Source of the DNA: Qipengyuania qiaonensis
GTDB taxonomy: Bacteria; Pseudomonadota; Alphaproteobacteria; Sphingomonadales; Sphingomonadaceae
Direction: 5' to 3'
Assembly (NCBI RefSeq): GCF_019711515.1
Contig: NZ_JAIGNO010000001.1
Location: 124,001-188,000 of the forward strand
DNA length: 64,000 nucleotides
The notes under the pieces are model-generated. The model ran no database searches and was not told the origin of the DNA. It was given only the letters and a program-made list of their open reading frames with translations. Below, piece after piece: positions 50,892 to 61,068 of the stretch. Position 1 is the first letter of the stretch. Each line of letters begins with the position of its first letter. The position numbers and the translations under genes are program-made.

Positions 50892-52202
50892 TCATGCGCC
50901 GCGCGCGGCAATCATGCTTTCTATATCGACGAACTTCTCGCGCGGGGAACCCTCGCGCGCCGCGGCGATCTCGGCCTCGTCGATCTTTTGCCAATCCCGG
51001 AATGTCACGATGTCGAGGCCGCGCTGCTCGACCAGTTCGTCGAACCCTTCGCGGCCGCGTTTGCGCGATCCGGTGCCGATATCCTCGTCGACAATGTCGA
51101 TCACCGCATAGCCGTCAGGGCGGTTGGTGCCGATGGTTCCGCTGGGACCGCGCTTCGCCCAGCCGACACAATAAAGGCCCGGCAGGATGCGCCCCTCGGA
51201 ATTGGCGAAACGGCCGGCGCGCTCGTCGAAGGGAACACCCGCAATCGGCGAGGTCTGATAGCCGATGCAACTCACGACAAGATCGGCAGGAAGGCGGTAT
51301 GTTTCGCCAGTGCTCACGGCGCGACCGGCTTCGACCTCGGTCCGCTCCACTTCGACGGCCGTTACCTTGCCGCCTTCGCTCAGAACGGCCTTGGGGCTGG
51401 CGAAGAAATCGAACTCTATGGCGACCGGTTTCTCGCCGTGGATGCTTTCGGGGATAGCGGCGAATTCGCGCAGCAGCGTGACCGATTTGCGCAGTCCCGG
51501 CTCCAGAATGGCATCGTCGCCGACCGGCGGCAGGTCGGCAGCATCGACATGCGGGCTGGCGCGTTCGAGATGCATGAGTTCGCCCAGTTCCTTCGGCGTC
51601 ATCATGATCTGATGCGGACCGCGGCGGCCGAGGATCGTGATGGTCTCGATATTGCTGGCGCGCAGCGCGCCGAGCGCGTGCGCGACGATATCGGAGCCGA
51701 GAAATTCGCCTTCGGTCTTCGACAGAATGCGCGCGACGTCGAGCGCGACGTTCCCCATGCCGATGACGATTGCATGTTTGCCCGAAAGATCGGGCGCGAG
51801 TTGTGCGAATTCGGGGTGCCCGTTGTACCACCCGACGAAAGCGGCGCTGCCAAGGACGTTCCCGGTATCCGCGCCATCGATGCCCAGCTTGCGATCCCTG
51901 GGCGCCCCGGTGGCGAGGATGACCGCGTCGTACAGCGAAGATAGCTTGTCGATGGAGAGATCGCTGCCGATGCGGACATTTCCCGCAAATCGGACGGTGT
52001 CCCCTATCGCCGTTTTTTCGTAGCGGCGCGATACGGCCTTGATCGACTGGTGATCGGGCGCGACGCCTGAGCGAATGAGACCGAATGGGACAGGCAACAT
52101 GTCGAAGACGTCGATCCGCGCCTCTTCGCCCCATTTCTTAACCGCCGCTTCCGCCGTGTAATAGCCCGCCGGGCCCGAACCCACGATCGCGATCTGCCGC
52201 AT
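50892..52202 (-). CDS. ferredoxin/adrenodoxin-NADP+ reductase-type flavoprotein
   Basis: A 436-residue flavoenzyme with an FAD motif at the start (IVGSGPAGYYTAEAAVKKW), the adrenodoxin-reductase pattern DVFDMLPVPFGLIRSGVAPDHQSIKAV, a second Rossmann motif (VIGMGNVALDVARIL), and the late YCVGWAKRGPSGTIGTNRPDGY, which marks the FprA/adrenodoxin reductase type. It passes electrons between NADPH and a ferredoxin, often for P450 systems. The ATG at 52202 has a GGGAG site. No ferredoxin is adjacent. Confidence 0.93.
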   Translation of the reverse strand: MRQIAIVGSGPAGYYTAEAAVKKWGEEARIDVFDMLPVPFGLIRSGVAPDHQSIKAVSRRYEKTAIGDTVRFAGNVRIGSDLSIDKLSSLYDAVILATGAPRDRKLGIDGADTGNVLGSAAFVGWYNGHPEFAQLAPDLSGKHAIVIGMGNVALDVARILSKTEGEFLGSDIVAHALGALRASNIETITILGRRGPHQIMMTPKELGELMHLERASPHVDAADLPPVGDDAILEPGLRKSVTLLREFAAIPESIHGEKPVAIEFDFFASPKAVLSEGGKVTAVEVERTEVEAGRAVSTGETYRLPADLVVSCIGYQTSPIAGVPFDERAGRFANSEGRILPGLYCVGWAKRGPSGTIGTNRPDGYAVIDIVDEDIGTGSRKRGREGFDELVEQRGLDIVTFRDWQKIDEAEIAAAREGSPREKFVDIESMIAARGA

Positions 52203-52381
52203 GCTTTTCTCCCGCGAGACCACCGATCAATGCACGCGTGTCACACCTGTGGCAAGCTTGGGCGTTGCCGTCGTCTTCGCGGGCATGGTTATGCGTTTGG
52301 AAAGGATTGGCGCTTACGTAGAACACCCACCCGACGGTTTCGGGGCGCATTCACTTGTTTTCCGATGAGGTTCGACACGCA

Positions 52382-54598
52382 ATGGCTGGGTTTTTCTCAC
52401 GATCGCTGCGTATAAGCGAGGGAGATCGTGCGGCTTCGGGCGAAGCACCGCTGTGCCCCATTTCCGCATCCGATGCAGCTCGCCGGGTGGAACTTCTCGA
52501 CAGCTTCGAAGCGGCGGGTCTCGGCTGGTTCTGGGCCACGGATGCCCAGGGCCGCCTCATCTATCTTTCGGAGAATGCGGTCCGCAAGCTTGGCTGGGCC
52601 GATGGCGAGACCATTGGCAAGCCGCTGGGCGATCTGTTCACGGCAGATAAGGACGACGATCCGGACAAGGTCGAGCGACCGCTGACGTTCCTGCTCAGCG
52701 CCCGAAATTCGATCAGCCAACTGAATGTGCGTCTGGCAGTCGAGGACAAGGAAGTCTGGTGGGAAATCGCCGGCAAGCCGCAATTCGACGACAGGCAATG
52801 CTTTACCGGTTACCGGGGTAGCGCGAAGGACATCACGTTAAGTCGTGAAAGCCGCAAGGATGCCGAACGGCTCGCGCAATTCGATTCCCTTACCGGACTG
52901 GCCAACCGCCACCGCATGACGAAACGGCTGACGGATACGCTCAACGCCTATCGCAACTACAAGCGTTCCTGTGCGCTGATCATGCTCGACCTGGATCGGT
53001 TCAAGCAGGTCAACGATACTCTCGGTCATCCCGCCGGCGATGAACTGCTGAAGCAGGTCGCCGCGCGGCTGAACAGGATCATCGGGGACAAAGGCGAGAT
53101 CGGTCGCATCGGTGGGGACGAATTCCAGATCATCCTCCCGGATGTCGACGACCGTGGCGAGCTGGGCGAGATCGGCCAGCGCCTGATCCAGATGATCTCT
53201 CAGCCCTATTCCATCAACGGGATGCGCGCCATTATCGGTACGTCCCTGGGGATGGCGGTTGCGCCCTATGACGGCCTCGATACCGAAGAACTGGTCACGG
53301 CGGCCGACCTGGCGCTCTACGCAGCCAAGGGCGGCGGTCGGGGCCAGTACCGTTTCTATTCCAGCGACCTGAAGGACGGTGCCAATCACCGCCGTCAGGT
53401 CGAAGAGGAACTTCGCGACGCGATCGCGAACAACGAACTGTCCATGCAGTACCAGCCATTGATCTGTGCGAAGACGCACACGGTGAAGGCCTGCGAGGCA
53501 CTGATGCGCTGGGAGCATCCGGAGCGGGGACACATTTCCCCCGGAGTGTTCATTCCGGTGGCCGAGGACATCGGGATCATCAAGGAAGTCGGCGAGTGGG
53601 CGCTGAACGAAGTGTGCCGACAGGCAAAGGAATGGCCGGTCGAGCTGCGCGTGGCCGTAAACGTTTCGGCTATCCAGTTCGCTCAGGACGATTTTCCTCA
53701 GGTCGTGAAGAATGCGCTTCAATCGAGCGGACTTTCGCCGGATCGTCTGGAACTCGAAATTACGGAAAGCGTGTTTCTCGGAGATACCGGTCGGACGCAG
53801 AGCATATTCGCCGAACTCAAGAAACTGGGCGTCCGGTTGGCACTCGACGATTTCGGTACGGGATACAGCTCGTTAAGCTATCTGCGCACGGCGCCGTTCG
53901 ACAAGATAAAGATCGACCAGAGCTTCGTGCGCGGCGCCACGGAAGAAGGCAATAATAACGCCGCGATCCTGAGCGCCATCACCGGTCTGGCGGACGCGCT
54001 CAAGATGGATACCGTTGCCGAGGGCGTGGAAGCCGAAGACGAGTTGGCATTGGTGACCGAGCGCGGGGCGACACTGATCCAGGGATACATTTTCTCGGGC
54101 GCGATTACGCATGAGGAATTTCTGGGGCGGCTCGAACAGGGTCAGCTAAAATACGAACGCCGCGGCCCGGCCAAAACTCGTGCCGACCGGAAGCGCGTGT
54201 TCCGCCGGATCGGCCTGATCCATGAAGATAGCAGATATAAGGTTGTCATGCGGAACCTGTCGAAAACGGGTGCGATGATCGAAGGCCTTCTCGATGTTCC
54301 CTTGGGTACCGATGTCGTCCTGGATCTCGGCGGTGGTCAGTTGGCTGTAGCGACCGTTCGCCGATCCAAGGGATCGATGCAGGGGGTAGAGTTCGAAACG
54401 CAGCTCATCAGCGACGGTGCCGATGGGCTGTGCACGCGCCATCGCGTGTCGCCATATCAGATCGAGGCAGCCGGGCGGCCGCTTGCCGCTCTGACCCATG
54501 ACCCATATGCGCTGATGGTCGCCGATCTCGGTCCGCACGGTATGAAAAAGTTCGTCGAGGTCGAGGTCGGCAATCCGAAACCCGGTACCGGCCTGTGA
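52382..54598 (+). CDS. PAS-GGDEF-EAL-PilZ c-di-GMP protein, copy 1 (both catalytic sites intact)
   Basis: A 738-residue cytoplasmic signalling protein without membrane helices. A PAS-like domain (LGWFWATDAQGRLIYLSENAV) is followed by a GGDEF domain with the signature at residues 244-248 (IGRIGGDEFQI). The EAL domain is complete: EAL at 372-374 (CEALMRWEHP), NVSAIQF, EITESVFL, DDFGTGYSS from 489, and KID at 510-512. The C-terminal PilZ-like domain has RVFRR and NLSKTGAMI (the c-di-GMP-binding N-x-S-x-x-G). No RxxD inhibition site precedes GGDEF. It could make, break and sense c-di-GMP. The ATG at 52382 is used; a TTG at 52355 is possible. Confidence 0.9.
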   Translation: MAGFFSRSLRISEGDRAASGEAPLCPISASDAARRVELLDSFEAAGLGWFWATDAQGRLIYLSENAVRKLGWADGETIGKPLGDLFTADKDDDPDKVERPLTFLLSARNSISQLNVRLAVEDKEVWWEIAGKPQFDDRQCFTGYRGSAKDITLSRESRKDAERLAQFDSLTGLANRHRMTKRLTDTLNAYRNYKRSCALIMLDLDRFKQVNDTLGHPAGDELLKQVAARLNRIIGDKGEIGRIGGDEFQIILPDVDDRGELGEIGQRLIQMISQPYSINGMRAIIGTSLGMAVAPYDGLDTEELVTAADLALYAAKGGGRGQYRFYSSDLKDGANHRRQVEEELRDAIANNELSMQYQPLICAKTHTVKACEALMRWEHPERGHISPGVFIPVAEDIGIIKEVGEWALNEVCRQAKEWPVELRVAVNVSAIQFAQDDFPQVVKNALQSSGLSPDRLELEITESVFLGDTGRTQSIFAELKKLGVRLALDDFGTGYSSLSYLRTAPFDKIKIDQSFVRGATEEGNNNAAILSAITGLADALKMDTVAEGVEAEDELALVTERGATLIQGYIFSGAITHEEFLGRLEQGQLKYERRGPAKTRADRKRVFRRIGLIHEDSRYKVVMRNLSKTGAMIEGLLDVPLGTDVVLDLGGGQLAVATVRRSKGSMQGVEFETQLISDGADGLCTRHRVSPYQIEAAGRPLAALTHDPYALMVADLGPHGMKKFVEVEVGNPKPGTGL

Positions 54599-54614
54599 TG
54601 TTCCGAACACGGCC

Positions 54615-54631
54615 GTTAGGGTAAAACTAAC
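54615..54631 (+). promoter_or_regulatory. inverted repeat GTTAG-N7-CTAAC, CtrA-like site
   Basis: GTTAG (54615-54619) and CTAAC (54627-54631) form a perfect inverted repeat with a 7-base centre, followed by CAT. The spacing and half-sites resemble the CtrA box TTAA-N7-TTAAC with one mismatch per half. It lies in the 88-base gap before copy 2 of the c-di-GMP genes. CtrA often controls c-di-GMP and motility genes in alphaproteobacteria. This is assigned by pattern only. Confidence 0.4.
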
Positions 54632-54686
54632 CATTACGACGTAGGCCGTTGGGACCAAAGCAACGGTTTTGCGAGGCGGGACCATC

Positions 54687-56906
54687 ATGGGGGCGATGCC
54701 CTTTTCAGATTTCTTCAGGGGCAAAAAGGCCGATGGCGAAATTTCGTCCGGCGCCTCGACGCGCCCCGCGCCCGCGACGCTTGCTCCGACCGACAAGCTG
54801 GAAATCGTCGATGAAATCGAACTCAGCGGCGCGATAGGTTTCTGGGCGACCGATCCGAACGGTCGCGTCGTCTACCTCAGCCCGGCCATTCTCGAAGGGC
54901 TTGGCATTGCGTTCGGGGCCGTGGTCGGACAGCCGCTCCAGCAATTGCTTGTTCCGGTGGAGGGCGAGGGCGATGGCCGATCGCTTGGGCTGAAGCTCAA
55001 CACGCGCAAGAGCTTCGCCAATCTGACCGTCCAGGCCGGCGACAACCGGCACGACGTCGTGCTCAGACTGTCGGGCAGACCGCTGCATGACGAGGACATG
55101 AATTTTATCGGCTTTCGTGGCAGCGCGTTCGATGTGACCGAAGAATTCCGCAGCGAGGAAGAGGCCAGCCGTCTGGCCAAGTTCGATTCGTTGACCGGCC
55201 TTGCCAACCGTCACCGTATGGAACAGCGGATCGATTCCACGCTGCACGCCTTCAGGAGCGCCAAGCGCAGTGCAGCGCTGATGATGCTCGATCTCGACAA
55301 GTTCAAACAGGTCAACGATACGCTCGGCCACGCTGCAGGCGACCAGTTGCTGCAGCAGGTCGCGGAACGCCTGCAGGGCGTAATAGCCGGGCGGGGCGAG
55401 ATCGGCCGCCTTGGCGGCGACGAGTTCCAGATCCTCGTTCCCGATATGGACGATCGCGGGGAGCTGGGCGAGATCGCCAAGAAGATCATCCAGATACTCT
55501 CGCAGCCCTATTCGGTCGAAGAAGGCCGTGCGATCATCGGTTGCTCGGTCGGTATCGCCGTCGCCCCGTATGACGGTATCGAACGCGACGAACTGACCCG
55601 GGCGGCCGACCTCGCGCTCTATGCTTCGAAGAATGGCGGGCGCGGGCAGTTCCGGTTCTACGCATCCGACCTCGAACACGAGGCAAACCTGCGCAAGCGG
55701 ATGGAAGAAGACCTCGCCGAGGCGATCGAGAACGGCCACTTCACGCTGGAATACCAGCCGGTCGTCACGCTGACGGACAACCGGGTGATCGCGCTCGAAG
55801 CGCAATATTGCTGGGCGGACGAAGAACGCGGTCGCGTGGCGCCCGAGACTTTCCTGCCCGTTGCCGAGGGCAGCCGCCTGATCGTGCCGATCGGCGAATG
55901 GGCCATCCGCCGCGCGTGCGAAGATGCCGTTAGCTGGCCGGAAAGCCTGCGCATATCGCTGCACGTCAGCCCGGTCCAGTTCGAGGCCAACGGGTTCGTC
56001 GAATGTATCGAGCAGGCGCTCGAAGAAACCGGGCTCGATCCGATGCGGCTCGAACTGCGTCTCCCCGAGAGTGTGTTGCTCGGCGATGCATCCAAGGTCG
56101 ACAAGGCGCTGGCCGCGCTGTTCAAGCTGGGCGTACGACTGACGCTCGACCAGTTCGGTTCGGGACTGTCCTCGCTATCCTACCTGCGCCGGGCGCCTTT
56201 GAGCGCGCTTCGGATCGGCGGCGAATTCTTCGAGCCTGTCATGGGCAACGACCTTGGGGACATGGAACTCGTCCGCGCTGTCATCGCGCTGTCGGGTGCG
56301 ATGGGGATGGAGACGGTCGCCTCGGGCGTCCACGCCCTCGAACTCATGCACGAATTGGAACGGCTCGGCGTCGATCAGGTCAGCGGCTTCGTCTATTCCG
56401 AGGCACTCGCCAACGAGCGGGTTCGTGAGGAGCTGGACAAGGGCGAATGGATGCTCGCGCCCACGGATACCGGGACGCAGCGCGCCACGCGCCGCACGGT
56501 CTTCCGCAAGATCGGGCTGATCCACGAGGACCACTATTACGACGTGACCCTGCGCAACCTCTCGCGTTCGGGGGCGATGATCCAGGGGCTGGAGGACGTG
56601 CCGGTCGGGACCATGTTCGTGCTGGACTTCGGCCAGGGCCAGCTTGCCGTGTGCACGGTGCGCCGGACGATGGACGATACGCAGGGCCTCGAATTCGAGC
56701 AGGAGCTGGTCGATGATGGCGCCGGGGGCCTGTGCACCCGCCACCGGGTCAGCCCTTACGAACTGGCCGCTGCGGGCGCTCCGCTGGCGGCACTGCCGCC
56801 CGGCAGGTATGCGATGGCGCCCGATAGCGGTATGGCGAGCAGCTTCGCGCAGTTCGCCCTGTCATCCAACGCGCCCAGGCAGACCGGCAAGCGCGAAGCA
56901 GCCTGA
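54687..56906 (+). CDS. PAS-GGDEF-(degenerate EAL)-PilZ c-di-GMP protein, copy 2
   Basis: A 739-residue paralogue of the gene before it, with the same four domains in the same order. GGDEF is intact at residues 243-247 (IGRLGGDEFQI). The EAL domain has lost its active site: EAQ at 371-373, LHVSPVQF where copy 1 has VNVSAIQF, LRLPESV for EITESV, DQFGSGLSS from 488 for DDFGTGYSS, and RIG at 509-511 for KID. The PilZ-like end keeps NLSRSGAMI. It is therefore predicted to be a cyclase or an allosteric c-di-GMP receptor that cannot hydrolyse the nucleotide. The ATG at 54687 is chosen; a TTG lies upstream. Confidence 0.9.
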   Translation: MGAMPFSDFFRGKKADGEISSGASTRPAPATLAPTDKLEIVDEIELSGAIGFWATDPNGRVVYLSPAILEGLGIAFGAVVGQPLQQLLVPVEGEGDGRSLGLKLNTRKSFANLTVQAGDNRHDVVLRLSGRPLHDEDMNFIGFRGSAFDVTEEFRSEEEASRLAKFDSLTGLANRHRMEQRIDSTLHAFRSAKRSAALMMLDLDKFKQVNDTLGHAAGDQLLQQVAERLQGVIAGRGEIGRLGGDEFQILVPDMDDRGELGEIAKKIIQILSQPYSVEEGRAIIGCSVGIAVAPYDGIERDELTRAADLALYASKNGGRGQFRFYASDLEHEANLRKRMEEDLAEAIENGHFTLEYQPVVTLTDNRVIALEAQYCWADEERGRVAPETFLPVAEGSRLIVPIGEWAIRRACEDAVSWPESLRISLHVSPVQFEANGFVECIEQALEETGLDPMRLELRLPESVLLGDASKVDKALAALFKLGVRLTLDQFGSGLSSLSYLRRAPLSALRIGGEFFEPVMGNDLGDMELVRAVIALSGAMGMETVASGVHALELMHELERLGVDQVSGFVYSEALANERVREELDKGEWMLAPTDTGTQRATRRTVFRKIGLIHEDHYYDVTLRNLSRSGAMIQGLEDVPVGTMFVLDFGQGQLAVCTVRRTMDDTQGLEFEQELVDDGAGGLCTRHRVSPYELAAAGAPLAALPPGRYAMAPDSGMASSFAQFALSSNAPRQTGKREAA

Positions 56907-56959
56907 CACGGCGCTTTGCCTGCTGACAGCGGAGTGCGGCGCGGCTAATGGGCGGCGTG

Positions 56960-58795
<1,836 letters not shown>

Positions 58796-58893
58796 AGGCC
58801 GGCGCCTAGCGAAGGCGTTTGCGCAGCAAGCGGCAAGCTAGGAGCGAGAGGCTGGAACTCCCGCAGGCGGGTCAGCCTAGCCGACCCGTTCGA

Positions 58894-58930
58894 CGTCACG
58901 TGACGCATAAGCGTTTGCGCTAGCAAACGC
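58894..58930. repeat. two palindromes in the lepA-Mrr gap
   Basis: The 269-base gap 58796-59064 holds no gene. It contains a perfect 12-base palindrome CGTCACGTGACG (58894-58905) and an 8-base stem GCGTTTGC/GCAAACGC (58911-58930). A related GCGTTTGCGCAGCAAGCG stretch lies near 58816. These mark the junction between core genome and the accessory nuclease pair; one may act as the lepA terminator, although no T-run is seen. Confidence 0.6.
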
Positions 58931-59064
58931 GGAACGGCGCTGGTGCTGATACCATGCGGTGGAATTGCAACGTAAAGACTTCTGGACATTGCTCTGAGTT
59001 CGAAGAGACTAGGGAAACTGCGCGCGAAGCCGTGTCGGGCATGTAGGCTTAAAGGAGCAATGGG

Positions 59065-59982
59065 TTGTCAATCCCCGATTATCAAACGCTTATGTTGCCG
59101 GTACTGCAATTAGCTGCAAAAGGGGAGTGGCGAGTTCCAGAAGCAGCTGAAAAGATTGCAGATCACTTTCAACTTTCACAAGATGAGCGTGATAAGCTAC
59201 TTCCGAGCGGCAAGCAGAGAATATTCCATAATCGCATCCATTGGGCCAAGTTTTACATGTCCAAGGCTGGGCTGATCGAAAGCCCGAAGCGAGGAATATT
59301 TACCGCCACTTCGGCGGGAAAAGCTCTTCTGGCGCAAGGTTTGCAATCTATCGACAACGAAACATTGAATCAGTTTCCTGAATTCGTTGAATTTCGCCTT
59401 GGGAATACGGGCTCAAGCACGCCGGCCATCGCGCAAGCTGCGGCTTCCTCGTCAGATGCTACCCCGGAAGAGCAGATAGACGCGGCACAAGCGGTACTAA
59501 AGTCGGCGTTAAGTTCTGACGTTTTGCAGCGAATACTGGATAATTCCCCAACATTCTTCGAAAATGTAATTGTCGAACTGTTGGTCGCAATGGGATATGG
59601 GGGGACACACGAGAAAGCCGCGCTCAGGCTAGGTAAGAGCGGCGATAATGGAGTGGATGGCGTAATTGATGAAGATCGATTGGGCTTGGACCGAATCTAT
59701 GTTCAAGCGAAGCGCTATGCTGCCGCCAATACCGTCCAGAGATCAGAAGTGCAGGCTTTTGTGGGCAGTCTCGTAGGCTTTGGCGCAAACAAAGGCGTGT
59801 TCGTCACTACCTCGACATTTACCAGTGGGGCGATTGGGTACGCGGAGCAGATCCCTCAACGCGTGATACTGATCGACGGCGCTCGCTTGACGGATTTGAT
59901 GATCGAACATGATGTCGGTGTAAGAGCTAGCCGCACAATAAAGGTTAAGCGCATCGACGAAGACTTTTTTGACGACCTATAA
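59065..59982 (+). CDS. Mrr-type restriction endonuclease
   Basis: A 305-residue protein with the N-terminal winged-helix Mrr_N domain (PVLQLAAKGEWRVPEAAEKIADHF, then LPSGKQRIFHNRIHWAKFYMSKAGLIESPKRGIFTAT) and a C-terminal PD-(D/E)XK nuclease domain. The catalytic residues are Asp198 in NGVDGVID and Gln214/Lys216 in VQAKRY (the Q-x-K form of Mrr), followed by EVQAFVGSLVG. Mrr enzymes cut methylated DNA. The start is a TTG at 59065 with AAAGGAG seven bases upstream. Base and codon use are clearly AT-richer than in the neighbours, which suggests acquisition by transfer. Confidence 0.9.
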   Translation: MSIPDYQTLMLPVLQLAAKGEWRVPEAAEKIADHFQLSQDERDKLLPSGKQRIFHNRIHWAKFYMSKAGLIESPKRGIFTATSAGKALLAQGLQSIDNETLNQFPEFVEFRLGNTGSSTPAIAQAAASSSDATPEEQIDAAQAVLKSALSSDVLQRILDNSPTFFENVIVELLVAMGYGGTHEKAALRLGKSGDNGVDGVIDEDRLGLDRIYVQAKRYAAANTVQRSEVQAFVGSLVGFGANKGVFVTTSTFTSGAIGYAEQIPQRVILIDGARLTDLMIEHDVGVRASRTIKVKRIDEDFFDDL

Positions 59983-59996
59983 AATGTGATCTCGCT

Positions 59997-60890
59997 ATGA
60001 CCTTCGGCGTTTTCATGCACAAGGATGGGTCGAAATACGACGACATCCCCGAGGTGCATTACCAGTTTCCGAAAAGCTATCTTAGCCGCGCGCAGCAAAT
60101 GGTCGGCGATTGGATTGTCTATCGCGAGCCGGTCAAGATTCCGAACTCCAAAGGCTTCTTCGCCGTGGCGAAAGTTGAGGAAATCATACCTGACCCGGCG
60201 GAGCCTGACCGCTATCGTGCGATCATCGAGAAAGGGAGCTATCTGCCTTTCGAGCCGACCGTACCGCATATCATGAATGGCGAGCAGGTTGAGCGTGGCG
60301 TGCTCAATGAGGAAGGCAGAGTATCCGGTCGCGCCCAAGCCGCCGTCCGCTCGCTTTCGCATTCAGACTTTGCGCGCATCGTATCGCTCGGCCTGCCGGA
60401 TGAGGATTTTCTGCCGCGCAGCGACGACGAAGTCGTCGAGGACAACCGCGTCCGCGACAATCAAACACCGTTCGAAATCGAGCGGCCCATCGTCCAGTCA
60501 CTCGTCTCCAAGCCGTTCCGGGACCGCGCTTTCCGCCGTGCCGTGATGCACGCCTATGATGGCCGCTGCGCGGTGACAGGCTGGAAGCTGGTCAATGGCG
60601 GCGGTCGCTTGGAAGCACAGGCCGCGCATATCCGCCCGGTCGAGCATGGCGGCCCTGACAGCGTGCGCAATGGCCTCGCACTATCAGGCACAGCGCATTG
60701 GATGTTTGACCGTGGGTTGATTGGTTTCAGGGATGATCTTGAAATTATGGTATCGCGTCAGGTCAATGATCCAGCGAGCGTCGAAGGCATCATCAATCGG
60801 ACCGGCAAGGCGATTGCTCCCCAGCGGGAAGCGGACCGACCGCATCCGCAATTCCTCGCGTGGCATCGCGAGCATTGCTTCAAGCATTAG
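59997..60890 (+). CDS. HNH endonuclease with an N-terminal domain of unknown type
   Basis: A 297-residue protein. The C-terminal HNH_2-like nuclease spans about residues 180-250: YDGRCAVTG (Cys191), AQAAHIRPVEHGG (His211), DSVRNGLALSGTAHWMFDRG (Asn225, His234). The N-terminal ~95 residues (EVHYQFPKSYLSRAQQMVGDWIVYREP...) have the look of a PUA/EVE-like reader of modified bases, but I cannot confirm it. The gene starts 14 bases after the Mrr gene, in a nearly operonic arrangement. Together they suggest a modification-dependent restriction unit. Confidence 0.83.
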   Translation: MTFGVFMHKDGSKYDDIPEVHYQFPKSYLSRAQQMVGDWIVYREPVKIPNSKGFFAVAKVEEIIPDPAEPDRYRAIIEKGSYLPFEPTVPHIMNGEQVERGVLNEEGRVSGRAQAAVRSLSHSDFARIVSLGLPDEDFLPRSDDEVVEDNRVRDNQTPFEIERPIVQSLVSKPFRDRAFRRAVMHAYDGRCAVTGWKLVNGGGRLEAQAAHIRPVEHGGPDSVRNGLALSGTAHWMFDRGLIGFRDDLEIMVSRQVNDPASVEGIINRTGKAIAPQREADRPHPQFLAWHREHCFKH

Positions 60891-60900
60891 CGCTGATAAC

Positions 60901-60999
60901 TCCCCTCCCGCCTGCTGGAGGGGGCGGAGCTGGTGAAGGATGCGCCTGAACGGACGGGGGCGCCCCCTCTCCCAACCCTCTCCCCTAAAGGAGAGAGGG
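60901..60999. repeat. palindromic GC-rich repeat downstream of the HNH gene
   Basis: The 178-base gap after the HNH gene carries a TCCCCTCC...GGAGGGG-type module (60901-60925) and a hairpin CCCTCTC/GAGAGGG (60976-60982 with 60993-60999). The style is close to the element inside trmD. No gene is seen. It may serve as a terminator for the nucleotidyltransferase gene on the minus strand. Confidence 0.6.
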
Positions 61000-61068
61000 C
61001 TTTGGCTGTTCCGGTCCCCTCGTGCAGCCTCGCGCCGTCGCTGTCGACGTAACTCGCGGCGAGGCGCG

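Noticed and set aside
60901-60999. Remnant of an insertion sequence
   Set aside because: There is no transposase fragment or matched terminal repeat, only short hairpins of the dispersed-repeat type.
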